A model generated the notes under the pieces. It saw only the letters and a program-made list of their open reading frames with translations, was not told where the DNA came from and searched no databases. The position numbers were made by a program, and so were the translations under genes. A stretch of 64,000 nucleotides of DNA, from contig DEMH01000010.1 of NCBI GenBank assembly GCA_002354805.1, positions 1 through 64,000 on the forward strand, written 5' to 3'. Shown in pieces: positions 17,049-25,454 of the stretch (positions are counted from its first letter, which is position 1; every line of letters starts with the position of its first letter). Source of the DNA: Gammaproteobacteria bacterium UBA2675 (lineage in GTDB: Bacteria; Pseudomonadota; Gammaproteobacteria; Pseudomonadales; Pseudohongiellaceae).

Positions 17049-18113
17049 TCAGTTGGAAATATCGGCAATTTCATCGGCCAGCAGGCTTACCGACAGGGCA
17101 TATCGAAATGCCGGGTTGTAGCGCATGATTGAGCAGAAGTTGCGGTAAACCAGATAACCCTTGTCATCGCCTTCATCTCCCATCAGCAGCGCTGCCGGCA
17201 GATTGCGGGTTGGCAGGTCACTGCCGTCACTGCGGCGCACTCCCAGCTGTTGCCAGTCTTCCAGAGGGCGCCATGCCCCCATCGTGCGGAACGAGCGACA
17301 GGTCGCATCGGGTGTCATGCCGGCACTCTGAGGCGCCGCCAGAGACTGTTCACCACCGGGCGGCAGACTGACTTCACGTCCCCAGGTCTGATCTTCACGC
17401 CACCCAAAAGAGGCAAGGTAATTGGCGACCGAGGCAATCACGTCCGGACCCATAGTCCACAGATCAATGCGACCGTCTTCATCGTGATCAACTGCCAGGC
17501 GCAGGAAGCTGCTGGGCGTGAACTGGACGATGCCGAGCGCACCCGCCCATGAACTTTTCATCATATCAACAGTCGCATAGCCGCTGTCGATTATCTGGAG
17601 CGCGGCGATCAATTCATTGCGAAACATGTCGCCGCGCCGACCATCAAAGGCCAGAGTAGCGATGACGCTGAACAGAGGCTCGGTGATTGGGAAAGAACCG
17701 TAATTGCTTTCCAGTCCCAGGATGGCCACCACAAAGCGCCACTGCACGCCGTAGTGCGCGCTGACCTCACGGATCATGTCGCCGTGCTCAGCCATCAGCT
17801 CTTTACCGGCTTCAATCCGGTTGTTGTTGACGCGCTGCAGATAGCGAGAATAGGTGTTATCAAACTCGGCCTGATTGCGATCCTGCTGGATGACCTGACG
17901 CTGCTGCGAAATCTGTGGCAGTACTTCATCCAGTGTCCGCTCGCTGATGCCCCGTTCCAGGGCCTCACTGCGAAACTCAAGCAGCCAGCTCTGAAATGCT
18001 GCCTCGTTGTCAGCCTCGGCAACTTCCTGGGCGAGTCCGTTAGGGGACAACAGGCTGGAGGTTGCCACGCAGACGGCAAGGGAAATAGCTTTAAGTGAGG
18101 GTTTGACGAACAT
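17049..18113 (-). CDS. Lytic murein transglycosylase, MltB family
   Basis: This 354-residue exported protein has a signal peptide ending PNGLAQ and an SLT_2/MltB-type domain with the catalytic Glu motif AILGLESNYGSF, plus SWAGALGIVQFTPSSF and DGRIDLWTMGPDVIASVANYL. It cuts peptidoglycan glycan strands. Its stop abuts the stop of the convergent MltD-like gene (17048/17049), so the pair shares a 3' boundary with no space for a terminator. No lipobox is visible, so a soluble periplasmic form is likely. Confidence 0.88.
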   Translation of the reverse strand: MFVKPSLKAISLAVCVATSSLLSPNGLAQEVAEADNEAAFQSWLLEFRSEALERGISERTLDEVLPQISQQRQVIQQDRNQAEFDNTYSRYLQRVNNNRIEAGKELMAEHGDMIREVSAHYGVQWRFVVAILGLESNYGSFPITEPLFSVIATLAFDGRRGDMFRNELIAALQIIDSGYATVDMMKSSWAGALGIVQFTPSSFLRLAVDHDEDGRIDLWTMGPDVIASVANYLASFGWREDQTWGREVSLPPGGEQSLAAPQSAGMTPDATCRSFRTMGAWRPLEDWQQLGVRRSDGSDLPTRNLPAALLMGDEGDDKGYLVYRNFCSIMRYNPAFRYALSVSLLADEIADISN

Positions 18114-18178
18114 GCAGACTCCTGAGGGAAAACCAAAACAGCCCCTAACTTTATCCTGAGCTGATCAGGGTGGACAAG

Positions 18179-19405
18179 TTATTTACTGTTGTTGTGTTTG
18201 TGGCGCTTTATGGTAGCGAGCAATGCGCTGGCCCAGGCTGGTCGGAGCGCAGAGGCTGACAGACTTTGCAGCTCCGGCGGCGAGACAGGCAAATCAGACA
18301 CCCGTTCCACGGCCAGTCGATGAATCAACTCCGCCGCCGCCAGTGCGATGCCGTCATGGTCGAGCTCACCAACTTCATAACGAAAGTGGCTGGCAAAATA
18401 TTCCGGATAGGCCAGCGCATCGGGCACTGCAGGCAGGCAACCAAGGATACTGGCTTCCAGCACTGAAAGCCCCTGAAAGTCGTGTTCCGCCGTCGACAGC
18501 ACAATGTCTGATTGCGCCAGCAAAGCCTGGTAGGTCTGGCGGTCACTGACCCATTCGTCAACACCGGGGCTGATGCCGCGGTCCTGATAGTGCTGCTGCA
18601 GGCGACTTCTGATGCTGTCAAATTCCACCGGGCTGCTTCGAAAGCGTTGTCCCAGCAGGTGCAGCCGGAAGGCGACACCCCGGTCACACAGCCTGTTGAC
18701 GATGCTCAGCAGCAGGGCCGGGCCTTTGTCATATTCATGCCGGTGGTTCCAGACGATGTTCACTGGTTCTTCGGCAGCCCGTGTCCACTGCGCTGTGCGT
18801 TGGGTCTCCCTGAACAGTTGATCCGCCAGCGGTACCGCCAGTACCTGCGATTTATTCTGAAGTTCGGCAAGCAGATTGCCAGGTACATGATCAGGCAATT
18901 TGGCCAATAGCTGCCCGGCGCCGGTAAAGAAGCTGCGCCGGTTCCAGTCGCTGTTGAACAGCACCTGGTCTGCACACAGTGCCGTGTAGAGGCTGGTTAG
19001 CTGCGCCTGCACTCGGGCTACTGTCTCACCTTCAGGCTGCTGGCTTTCAGGCCTGCGGTTTTCAGGCCTGCGGTTTTCTGGCCCGCGGTTTTCTGGCCCG
19101 CGGTTTTCTGGATAGGCAAACTGATTTTCGTGGAAGTAAACCATTGCCGGAAGCTGTGCCAGTTCCGGCACAAATCCCCGCAACGCACTCAGGTCAGTCA
19201 GCGATGTCGCGAGGACCATGTCATAGTTGTCAGTTAACTGGTCGCGGTGGTTAAATGCCCAGCTCAGACTATTGCCCCGAACGCGCCATGCAAAATAGCG
19301 CGGCGGCAGGCTAAGCACCGTCCAATTGATCTGCGGAAACATGTCGACCAGTGTCGTGCGCCACAGCTGGTGGCTGTAGGCGTCGTAGGCGCTCAGCAGC
19401 AGCAC
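18179..19405 (-). CDS. Predicted tRNA-queuosine alpha-mannosyltransferase (DUF3524/GTDC1-like)
   Basis: This 408-residue GT-B glycosyltransferase resembles the GTDC1/QTMAN family, which mannosylates queuosine in tRNA-Asp of animals. Family-like motifs are LLLSAYDAYSHQLWRT at the N-terminus, MVYFHENQFAYP, VLFNSDWNRRSF, IVWNHRHEYDKGPALLLSIV and the donor-site stretch DIVLSTAEHDFQGLSVLEA. The start is a GTG without a clear Shine-Dalgarno; no ATG or TTG is available upstream. Directly after the HENQ motif the protein carries an in-frame pentapeptide repeat (see 19035-19109). Function as a tRNA-Q glycosyltransferase is inferred from family resemblance and from tgt being in the genome. Confidence 0.7.
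   Translation of the reverse strand: MLLLSAYDAYSHQLWRTTLVDMFPQINWTVLSLPPRYFAWRVRGNSLSWAFNHRDQLTDNYDMVLATSLTDLSALRGFVPELAQLPAMVYFHENQFAYPENRGPENRGPENRRPENRRPESQQPEGETVARVQAQLTSLYTALCADQVLFNSDWNRRSFFTGAGQLLAKLPDHVPGNLLAELQNKSQVLAVPLADQLFRETQRTAQWTRAAEEPVNIVWNHRHEYDKGPALLLSIVNRLCDRGVAFRLHLLGQRFRSSPVEFDSIRSRLQQHYQDRGISPGVDEWVSDRQTYQALLAQSDIVLSTAEHDFQGLSVLEASILGCLPAVPDALAYPEYFASHFRYEVGELDHDGIALAAAELIHRLAVERVSDLPVSPPELQSLSASALRPAWASALLATIKRHKHNNSK
19035..19109. repeat. 15-bp tandem repeat inside the mannosyltransferase-like gene
   Basis: Five 15-bp units lie end to end at 19035, 19050, 19065, 19080 and 19095. The last two are identical (GGCCCGCGGTTTTCT); the first is the most diverged. On the coding strand they give NRGPE-NRGPE-NRRPE-NRRPE-SQQPE. 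The unit is a multiple of three, so copy changes keep the frame. It probably arose by slippage in a surface loop. Confidence 0.85.
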
Positions 19406-19506
19406 GCGTTTGCCAGCCAGCGAGCTGAACGTGGTCGCCAGTCGTGGCTCAGATGTGAGATGAGTGCTGATAAGTTGTATCCAGGGATTCGTAACAGGAA
19501 CGGAAC

Positions 19507-21063
19507 ATGCAATCTAATGATGAACAATTGCTGGGTCAATCACCAGAGGCGCTGCTGACAGGCTTGCCAGCCAAAGTAAGCACACCGCTTTTTACGCAGG
19601 CCAGAATTCGGCCCGATGCGCCGGCAGTGACCGACCATCTGGGTCGACAACTTACTTATCGAGAGCTCGCGGCTACGGTTGAACAGACAGTGCTTGAACT
19701 GGCGTCGCTGGGTGTTGTGGCAGGCGATCGGGTGGTGCTGGTCAATGAGAACTGTGTGCCGTTGCTGGTTGTGATTCTGGCCCTGAGTGAAGTGGGTGCC
19801 TGGCCGGTTGTCATTAACGCGCGGATGGCGGCAGATGAAATAGACAAGATTCGCATGCACTGTCAGCCAAGACTGTCACTGTACCTGCTCGATTCTTCGG
19901 CAGCCCAACAGCATTGGCAGGCACTCGCGCATACCGATGCTGAAAAGACCCAGCGCGACCTGGCTGGTGGCGCCGTCGGTGTCCTGCAGCACCAGCCCGA
20001 TGAGCCTGACGCGGCGGCTGATACGGCTGATGTGTTCACTCTTATATACACAACGGGCACAACTGGCGATCCCAAGGGAGTTATGCTGACGCATCGAAAT
20101 ATACTTTTTGTATCTGCAGTCAGTGGCGCGCTGCGTGGCCTGAACAGCAGCGACAAGGTTTATCTGGTGCTGCCGGTTTCCCACGTATTCGGTTTGTCGG
20201 CGGTCTTTTTGGCCGCGATTTATGCCGGTGCCGAGCTGATCGTCGCGGACCGTTTTGATGCCAGTCAGGCTTTGCGGGTCATGCGCGAACAGTCGGTGAC
20301 CGGTATTTTTGGTGTGCCCGCGATGTTTGCACGTCTGGTCGATTATGTGCGTCAACAGGGCCTCACCGGAGACGACATCCCGGCACTGCGTTTTATGTAC
20401 AGTGGCGGTGCCCCGCTGGACCCGGCCATCAAGGAAAAAACCGAAAAGCTTTTTGGGCTGCCCCTGCTTAATGGTTATGGCATGACAGAAAGCGGGCCCA
20501 CCATCTGTCAGGTAAGATTTAATGAGCCCCTGGACAGCTGCAGTGTCGGCAAGCCGCTTCCCGGTCTGGAGGTGCGATTAATTGGAGCGGACGGCCAGCC
20601 AGTCTCTGACGGTGAAGTTGGTGAGCTGCACGTGCGTGGTCCGAATGTCATGCGCGGCTATTACCGCAATCCAGTGGCCACCAGAGCCGCCATCGATGCA
20701 GATGGCTTTCTCAATACCGGCGACCTGGTCAGGTTGGACGAAGCCGGTAATGTCCACATCGCCGGGCGCAGCAAGGAACTGATCATTCATTCCGGGTTTA
20801 ATGTTTTTCCTCCGGAAGTAGAGGCAGTTATTTCCAAACATCACGATGTACTGCTGTGTGCCGTGATCGGTCAGATGCACGACGGCAATGAGGAAGTGGT
20901 TGCCTACGTTCAGCGGATTGCCGATAGCAAGCTCAGCGAGGACGAGCTGCGGGTTTTCATTAAACCCAGACTGACGGCCTACAAGCGTCCAGGTATCATT
21001 CATTTCGTTGAATCGTTACCGACTGCACCGTCCGGCAAAGTGTTGAAACACAAACTCAAATAG
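19507..21063 (+). CDS. AMP-forming acyl-CoA synthetase (fatty acid-CoA ligase-like)
   Basis: This 518-residue ANL-superfamily enzyme activates a carboxylic acid with ATP and CoA. The motifs are in order: P-loop FTLIYTTGTTGDPKGVMLTH, the GYGMTESGP motif, the adenylate-binding NTGDLVRLDEAG region, the hinge GRSKELIIHSGFNVFPPEVE, and the C-terminal catalytic Lys in APSGKVLKHKL. The substrate is not readable from sequence; a medium/long-chain or aryl acid is plausible. The next gene, 44 bp downstream, is a Nudix hydrolase of the CoA-diphosphatase-like type, suggesting a shared link to acyl-CoA pools. Confidence 0.88.
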   Translation: MQSNDEQLLGQSPEALLTGLPAKVSTPLFTQARIRPDAPAVTDHLGRQLTYRELAATVEQTVLELASLGVVAGDRVVLVNENCVPLLVVILALSEVGAWPVVINARMAADEIDKIRMHCQPRLSLYLLDSSAAQQHWQALAHTDAEKTQRDLAGGAVGVLQHQPDEPDAAADTADVFTLIYTTGTTGDPKGVMLTHRNILFVSAVSGALRGLNSSDKVYLVLPVSHVFGLSAVFLAAIYAGAELIVADRFDASQALRVMREQSVTGIFGVPAMFARLVDYVRQQGLTGDDIPALRFMYSGGAPLDPAIKEKTEKLFGLPLLNGYGMTESGPTICQVRFNEPLDSCSVGKPLPGLEVRLIGADGQPVSDGEVGELHVRGPNVMRGYYRNPVATRAAIDADGFLNTGDLVRLDEAGNVHIAGRSKELIIHSGFNVFPPEVEAVISKHHDVLLCAVIGQMHDGNEEVVAYVQRIADSKLSEDELRVFIKPRLTAYKRPGIIHFVESLPTAPSGKVLKHKLK

Positions 21064-21107
21064 TGCCACAAATAGGAACTTGCCAGCGGCGGTGCTTTCC
21101 GTTAAAA

Positions 21108-21749
21108 ATGAGTGATGCGCACAATAATGGTGCAACACACATGATGTCCCCGAGTCTGGCCAGCACCGTGGTGCTGGTTCGGGAACAGGCCCAGACATCC
21201 GGCCCTACGCAGCTGGAGACTCTGCTGCTACTTCGGAATTCAAAGCTTGTGTTTGAGGGCGGGGCCTGGGTATTTCCGGGCGGAAGAGTTGATGCGTGTG
21301 ACTACCCGCCCGATCATGCAGATCTCCCGGATTCCCACGTCGAGTACCTGGCGGCCATCAAGGCCGCAGTGCGGGAAACCGAGGAGGAAGCCGGTATCTG
21401 CATCTCGCCCGGAGAGCTCATCCATATTGCTCACTGGACCACACCACAGGGTATGTCGCGGCGCTTTGCGACCTGGTTTTTTCTGTGCCCACTGAATGAA
21501 ACGGTCGACATCATTGTTGACCAGCAGGAGATACACGACTATCAGTGGATACGGCCAGACCTGGCACTGGCCCGTAACGCAAGTGGTGAAATTCGACTGC
21601 CTCCACCCACCGCACATACACTTCAGAGTATCGCAGGCTATCAGTCGCTGAAGTCCCTGTGCCATGCCATGTCCACCGCTGATGTTCACGTTTTTCCGGA
21701 AGACTCTGCGCATTATCGCCCGGTCGAGGGTATCTGCAGCATCCGTTGA
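21108..21749 (+). CDS. Nudix hydrolase (NUDT7/NUDT19-like, possible CoA diphosphatase)
   Basis: This 213-residue Nudix protein is read from ATG 21108; the frame is open upstream to 21063, but that region lacks a good start. The Nudix box is interrupted: WVFPGGRVDACDY is followed by about 25 residues before AAVRETEEEAGI. Such an insert is characteristic of the NUDT7/NUDT19 type of CoA or acyl-CoA diphosphatase. The acyl-CoA synthetase directly upstream supports this, but other nucleoside-diphosphate substrates remain possible. Confidence 0.75.
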   Translation: MSDAHNNGATHMMSPSLASTVVLVREQAQTSGPTQLETLLLLRNSKLVFEGGAWVFPGGRVDACDYPPDHADLPDSHVEYLAAIKAAVRETEEEAGICISPGELIHIAHWTTPQGMSRRFATWFFLCPLNETVDIIVDQQEIHDYQWIRPDLALARNASGEIRLPPPTAHTLQSIAGYQSLKSLCHAMSTADVHVFPEDSAHYRPVEGICSIR

Positions 21750-21799
21750 CGCCGCTTGAGCGTACCCGATAAGTGAACCTTGCTGCGTGTCAGATTCCC

Positions 21800-21829
21800 T
21801 TGCTTTGCCCGGTCCGTTAATGGGATAGT
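21800..21829 (+). promoter_or_regulatory. Candidate promoter of the DUF4175-MoxR operon
   Basis: TTGCTT at 21800-21805 and GATAGT at 21824-21829, 18 bp apart, lie 37 bp before the ATG at 21867. Both boxes are imperfect. This is the only gap upstream of the eight-gene operon, so its promoter should be here or the operon is read from the Nudix gene. Confidence 0.3.
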
Positions 21830-21866
21830 TGAAGCAGATCCGAAAGAAGAATTAACCGAGTCGCAT

Positions 21867-24800
21867 ATGAGCCGTCCCGAGACTGTCAAACCGGATTCAG
21901 CCAGTGTCATCAAACTCAGAGCCGCGCTGGCCGGTGTTCGTAAACGCCGCCAGCGGCTGCTGATACTCAAGCAGACCAGCCTGGTCGCCATTGCGCTGAT
22001 TGCTGCATTTTTGGGTTTGTCCACACTCAGTGTGTCGCTGCCTGGCGGGCGTGGCCTCGATGCCGTGCTGTTCCTGGTCTTCATTGCAATTGCTGGCGTG
22101 CTGGTCTGGCGTTACCTGCGCACGCTCGCACAACTGCGGCAGGACGATCGTCAGCTCGCGGGCTATGTTGAGTCACGCTTGCCCGATCTTGAACAGCGAC
22201 TTCTCACTTCACTTGAGTTTTCATCCGATCCCGACAGCGTGGAACAGCGTGGCGTTTCGCAGCAGTTCGTCCAGCAGCTTTGGGATGATGCGGATACCCA
22301 GTTGGGCGCCCAGCAGCAACGACTGCTTGAGGATGCTGACAATCGCATGCCGTGGCTGCCATTATCGGTGGCTGGCGGCGCTGTTCTGACACTTGTTGTG
22401 CTGCTTTCCGCCTCAGACGCGCTGTGGCGTGCCGGTTCGTCACTACTGTGGCCATTCGGTGCAGGTCCGGAACTCGCGCTGGCGCCAGTGCCTGAACCTG
22501 TGGTCGAGCCGGCCGACATGGTCATCTCGGTGGAACCGGGTGACATCAGCATGCAACGCGGCCGGGCCGCGACCATCGAAGTCCGTGTCGAAAACGCCAT
22601 CCCCGATGATGTGCGGTTGCGTATGCGCTCCGACCAGGTCAACTGGTACGACGCCAATATGCAGCGTGACGGTAGCGGTAGCAACGGCGCGGCATTCAGC
22701 TACTACCTGCCGGCTGTGGAAGAGGATCTCGTTTATTACGTCAGCGTGGGCGAGGGTGATGATGAGCGGAGCCGCGAATACCGCATTACGCTCTATGACC
22801 TGCCACAGGCCGAACAGATTGATGTGGCTTACGACTTTCCGGAATACACTGGCATAGACGATTACCAGGAAACCGACAGTGGTGATTTTGTTGTGCCAGA
22901 AGGCACTTCCCTGACGCTCGACATCATGTTTAACAAGGCAGTCTCCCAGGCTGACCTGGTGTTTGAGGATGACACGCGCGTACCGGTCACCGTTAATGGC
23001 GATCGTGGCCAGGTCACCCTGATTGCCGAGCAGGATCGTTCCTACCGTGTCGTGGCAACCGATTTTGAGCAGCTGCAGACCGAAGATGCTGACATCTACT
23101 ACTTGCGTACCATTCCTGATGAGCCTCCGGAGCTGGCTTTACACAGTCCGGGCCGTGACCAGGATGTGATGCCACTGGAAGAAGTGATTCTGCAGGTGGA
23201 AGCCACTGACGACTATGGCCTGAGCGATTTTACGCTGCATTACAGCGTAATTGGTTCGGACGAGGTGGCGATCGACTTCCTGCCCGAAGAGCGGACCCGC
23301 AATGTGACCGGCAACCAGATGATCTACATGGAAGATCTTGTTGTCAGCCCGGGAGACTTTGTCAGCTACTACCTCACCGTCGCCGACAACAATGGGCTCA
23401 GGGGACCACAGGAAGTGGTGTCTGACATATACTTCCTGCAGGTGGTTCCCACAGATCAGGAATTCCGTCGGGCCAGTGGGGGACAGCAGGGCGGCGGTGG
23501 TGGTGGCGGTGGTGACACCGGCAGTGCGCTGGTGACATTACAGAAGGATATTATTGCGGCGACCTGGCGCCTTCGGCAGCAGCAGCTGGATATGGACCAG
23601 CAACAGTTCAGTGATGATGTTGCTGTGATTGCCGAGTCCCAGCGTGATGCCTCGGACCGGGCACAGATGTCCATTGATCGCCTGTCCGAGCGTGTCAACT
23701 TTGCCGATGACAGCTATGGCAATGCGGTGACCTACCTGCAGCGTGCCATCGAACAGATGGAGGCGGCCGCCGCTGATCTTGACCAGCTCGCCCTGACTCA
23801 GGCCATGACTCCCGAACAACAGGCGCTGCAGTATGTGCTGCGTGCCGAGGCAGAAATCAATCAGACCGATGTAAGCTTCCAGCAGCAGGCCGGAGGCGGC
23901 GGAGGTGGTGGCAGCCAGCAGGAGCGCCAGGACCTGCGTGAACTTTTTGATATGGAAATGGGGCAGAATGAAAATCGCTACGAAACCCCGCGTCAGGCCA
24001 GCCAGGGCGGCCAGAACACTGAAGAGGCAAGTCGTCTGGAAGAGCTTGCCAGACGCCAGGAGGGCCTGACCCGCGCACAGCGCAACCTGGCCCGCCGTCT
24101 GGAAGAAATGGATGAAGAGCAGCGTCGGCGTGAACTCGAGCGCCTGCGCCGCGATCAGGAGCAGATCAGTAATGAGCTGGCGCAGCTGCAGCAGCAGATG
24201 TCACGCCGGCAACAGATGAGTCAGGGGCAGCAGAACAGTCAGGCGCAGGCTGGCGGCAGCAGTCAGCAGATGGAGCAGATGCAGCGCACCATCGAACAGA
24301 TGCAGGAAGCGGCCCAGGCCGAGACGCCTGCGCAGGCAGCTGCCCGCAGTCAACGTGCCCTGGACAGTCTTCGGGAACAGCAAAGGCAGCTGGCACAGCA
24401 GTCTGAGCAGTCACCGAACCAGTTGGTTCAGGATCTGGCGCAGCGTGGACAACAGCTTCAGCAGCAACAGCGAGAGCTGCAGCAGTCGCTGGAAGACCTG
24501 AGTCGCGAGCAGGGCCTCGGTCAGTCGCGACAGTCGGCAGCCAATGATGAAGGCCTGCAGGAGCTGACGGAACAGCAGCAGCGTCTGCGTCAGGAGCTGG
24601 AAGAGATCGATCGCATGTTGCGTGCCGTCATCGCGCGGGCGGGCAATGATGAACAGCAGACGCTGGCCCAGGCGCAGGAAGCCACACGGGCGCTGCGACC
24701 TCTGCGTGAACAGATGGACACCAGCAACCGTGTGCTTCGCAATGGCATGGTCAATCTGGCTGTTGATATTGAGCAGGACATTGCGGAAGCGCTGGCTGAA

Positions 24801-25451
24801 TTGAGCCGGGATCTGCAGGGTCTGGAGCCGGGCAATCAGGTCGCCCAGCAGACGGACGCTGATCCAATCAATCAGGCCGCCGCTGACGCCAGTGCGCTGC
24901 GGCGCGAGCTTGAGGCGCTGCAGGAGCAGATCAGCAACGGCCAGCAGGAGTCAATCGGGCAGATGCGTGAAAGACTGGCGCGCTCCCAGCAACTGGCGCA
25001 GCAACTCGATCAGCAGCTGTCGCAGGCCGGCGAGCAGCAGTCCGGCGAGGGTCAGCCCTCGCGTGGTCAGCTCGCTCAGCGCGGCCAGCAGGGTAACGCT
25101 GGCAACCAGGCGCAACCGGGTGGCGCCGCCAGTCAGGTCGATCCCGGCGATCAGCGGGGTATCGGGCGCATTCCAGCGGAAGGTGAGGCGGCACTCTGGG
25201 GTAACGCCCGCTCAATCAGTACCGAAATTACCAGTCAGTCGCTGGAAGCATTCATGAATCAGCCCGAGCTTCTGCAGGGTGTTCTGCAACCACTGATTGA
25301 ACTGGAAAGTGATCTGCGTGCGCGCGCTGAACTCGCCCGCATCACGCGCCGCCTGTATACCGTATCCGAAGAGGATATCCCTGAGGAATATCGGCAGCTG
25401 GTGGAAGACTACTACCGGGCGCTGTCCGAGAATCGGAGCGCGACGCCTTAA
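21867..25451 (+). CDS. DUF4175-family large membrane protein, Gln-rich coiled coil
   Basis: The product is about 1194 residues from ATG 21867; the frame is open to 21780. The N-terminus has two hydrophobic segments (LVAIALIAAFLGLSTLSV; LDAVLFLVFIAIAGVLVW) and a third near residue 170-190. A beta-rich, probably periplasmic region follows, then two glycine runs, then some 450 residues of Gln/Arg/Glu-rich coiled coil (many QQ and RQ repeats). It matches the DUF4175 type, found next to MoxR/vWA/DUF58 genes in other Proteobacteria. It is the first gene of the operon, and the next gene starts 3 bp after its stop. It may be a scaffold; the function is unknown. Confidence 0.75.
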   Translation: MSRPETVKPDSASVIKLRAALAGVRKRRQRLLILKQTSLVAIALIAAFLGLSTLSVSLPGGRGLDAVLFLVFIAIAGVLVWRYLRTLAQLRQDDRQLAGYVESRLPDLEQRLLTSLEFSSDPDSVEQRGVSQQFVQQLWDDADTQLGAQQQRLLEDADNRMPWLPLSVAGGAVLTLVVLLSASDALWRAGSSLLWPFGAGPELALAPVPEPVVEPADMVISVEPGDISMQRGRAATIEVRVENAIPDDVRLRMRSDQVNWYDANMQRDGSGSNGAAFSYYLPAVEEDLVYYVSVGEGDDERSREYRITLYDLPQAEQIDVAYDFPEYTGIDDYQETDSGDFVVPEGTSLTLDIMFNKAVSQADLVFEDDTRVPVTVNGDRGQVTLIAEQDRSYRVVATDFEQLQTEDADIYYLRTIPDEPPELALHSPGRDQDVMPLEEVILQVEATDDYGLSDFTLHYSVIGSDEVAIDFLPEERTRNVTGNQMIYMEDLVVSPGDFVSYYLTVADNNGLRGPQEVVSDIYFLQVVPTDQEFRRASGGQQGGGGGGGGDTGSALVTLQKDIIAATWRLRQQQLDMDQQQFSDDVAVIAESQRDASDRAQMSIDRLSERVNFADDSYGNAVTYLQRAIEQMEAAAADLDQLALTQAMTPEQQALQYVLRAEAEINQTDVSFQQQAGGGGGGGSQQERQDLRELFDMEMGQNENRYETPRQASQGGQNTEEASRLEELARRQEGLTRAQRNLARRLEEMDEEQRRRELERLRRDQEQISNELAQLQQQMSRRQQMSQGQQNSQAQAGGSSQQMEQMQRTIEQMQEAAQAETPAQAAARSQRALDSLREQQRQLAQQSEQSPNQLVQDLAQRGQQLQQQQRELQQSLEDLSREQGLGQSRQSAANDEGLQELTEQQQRLRQELEEIDRMLRAVIARAGNDEQQTLAQAQEATRALRPLREQMDTSNRVLRNGMVNLAVDIEQDIAEALAELSRDLQGLEPGNQVAQQTDADPINQAAADASALRRELEALQEQISNGQQESIGQMRERLARSQQLAQQLDQQLSQAGEQQSGEGQPSRGQLAQRGQQGNAGNQAQPGGAASQVDPGDQRGIGRIPAEGEAALWGNARSISTEITSQSLEAFMNQPELLQGVLQPLIELESDLRARAELARITRRLYTVSEEDIPEEYRQLVEDYYRALSENRSATP

Positions 25452-25454
25452 ACG

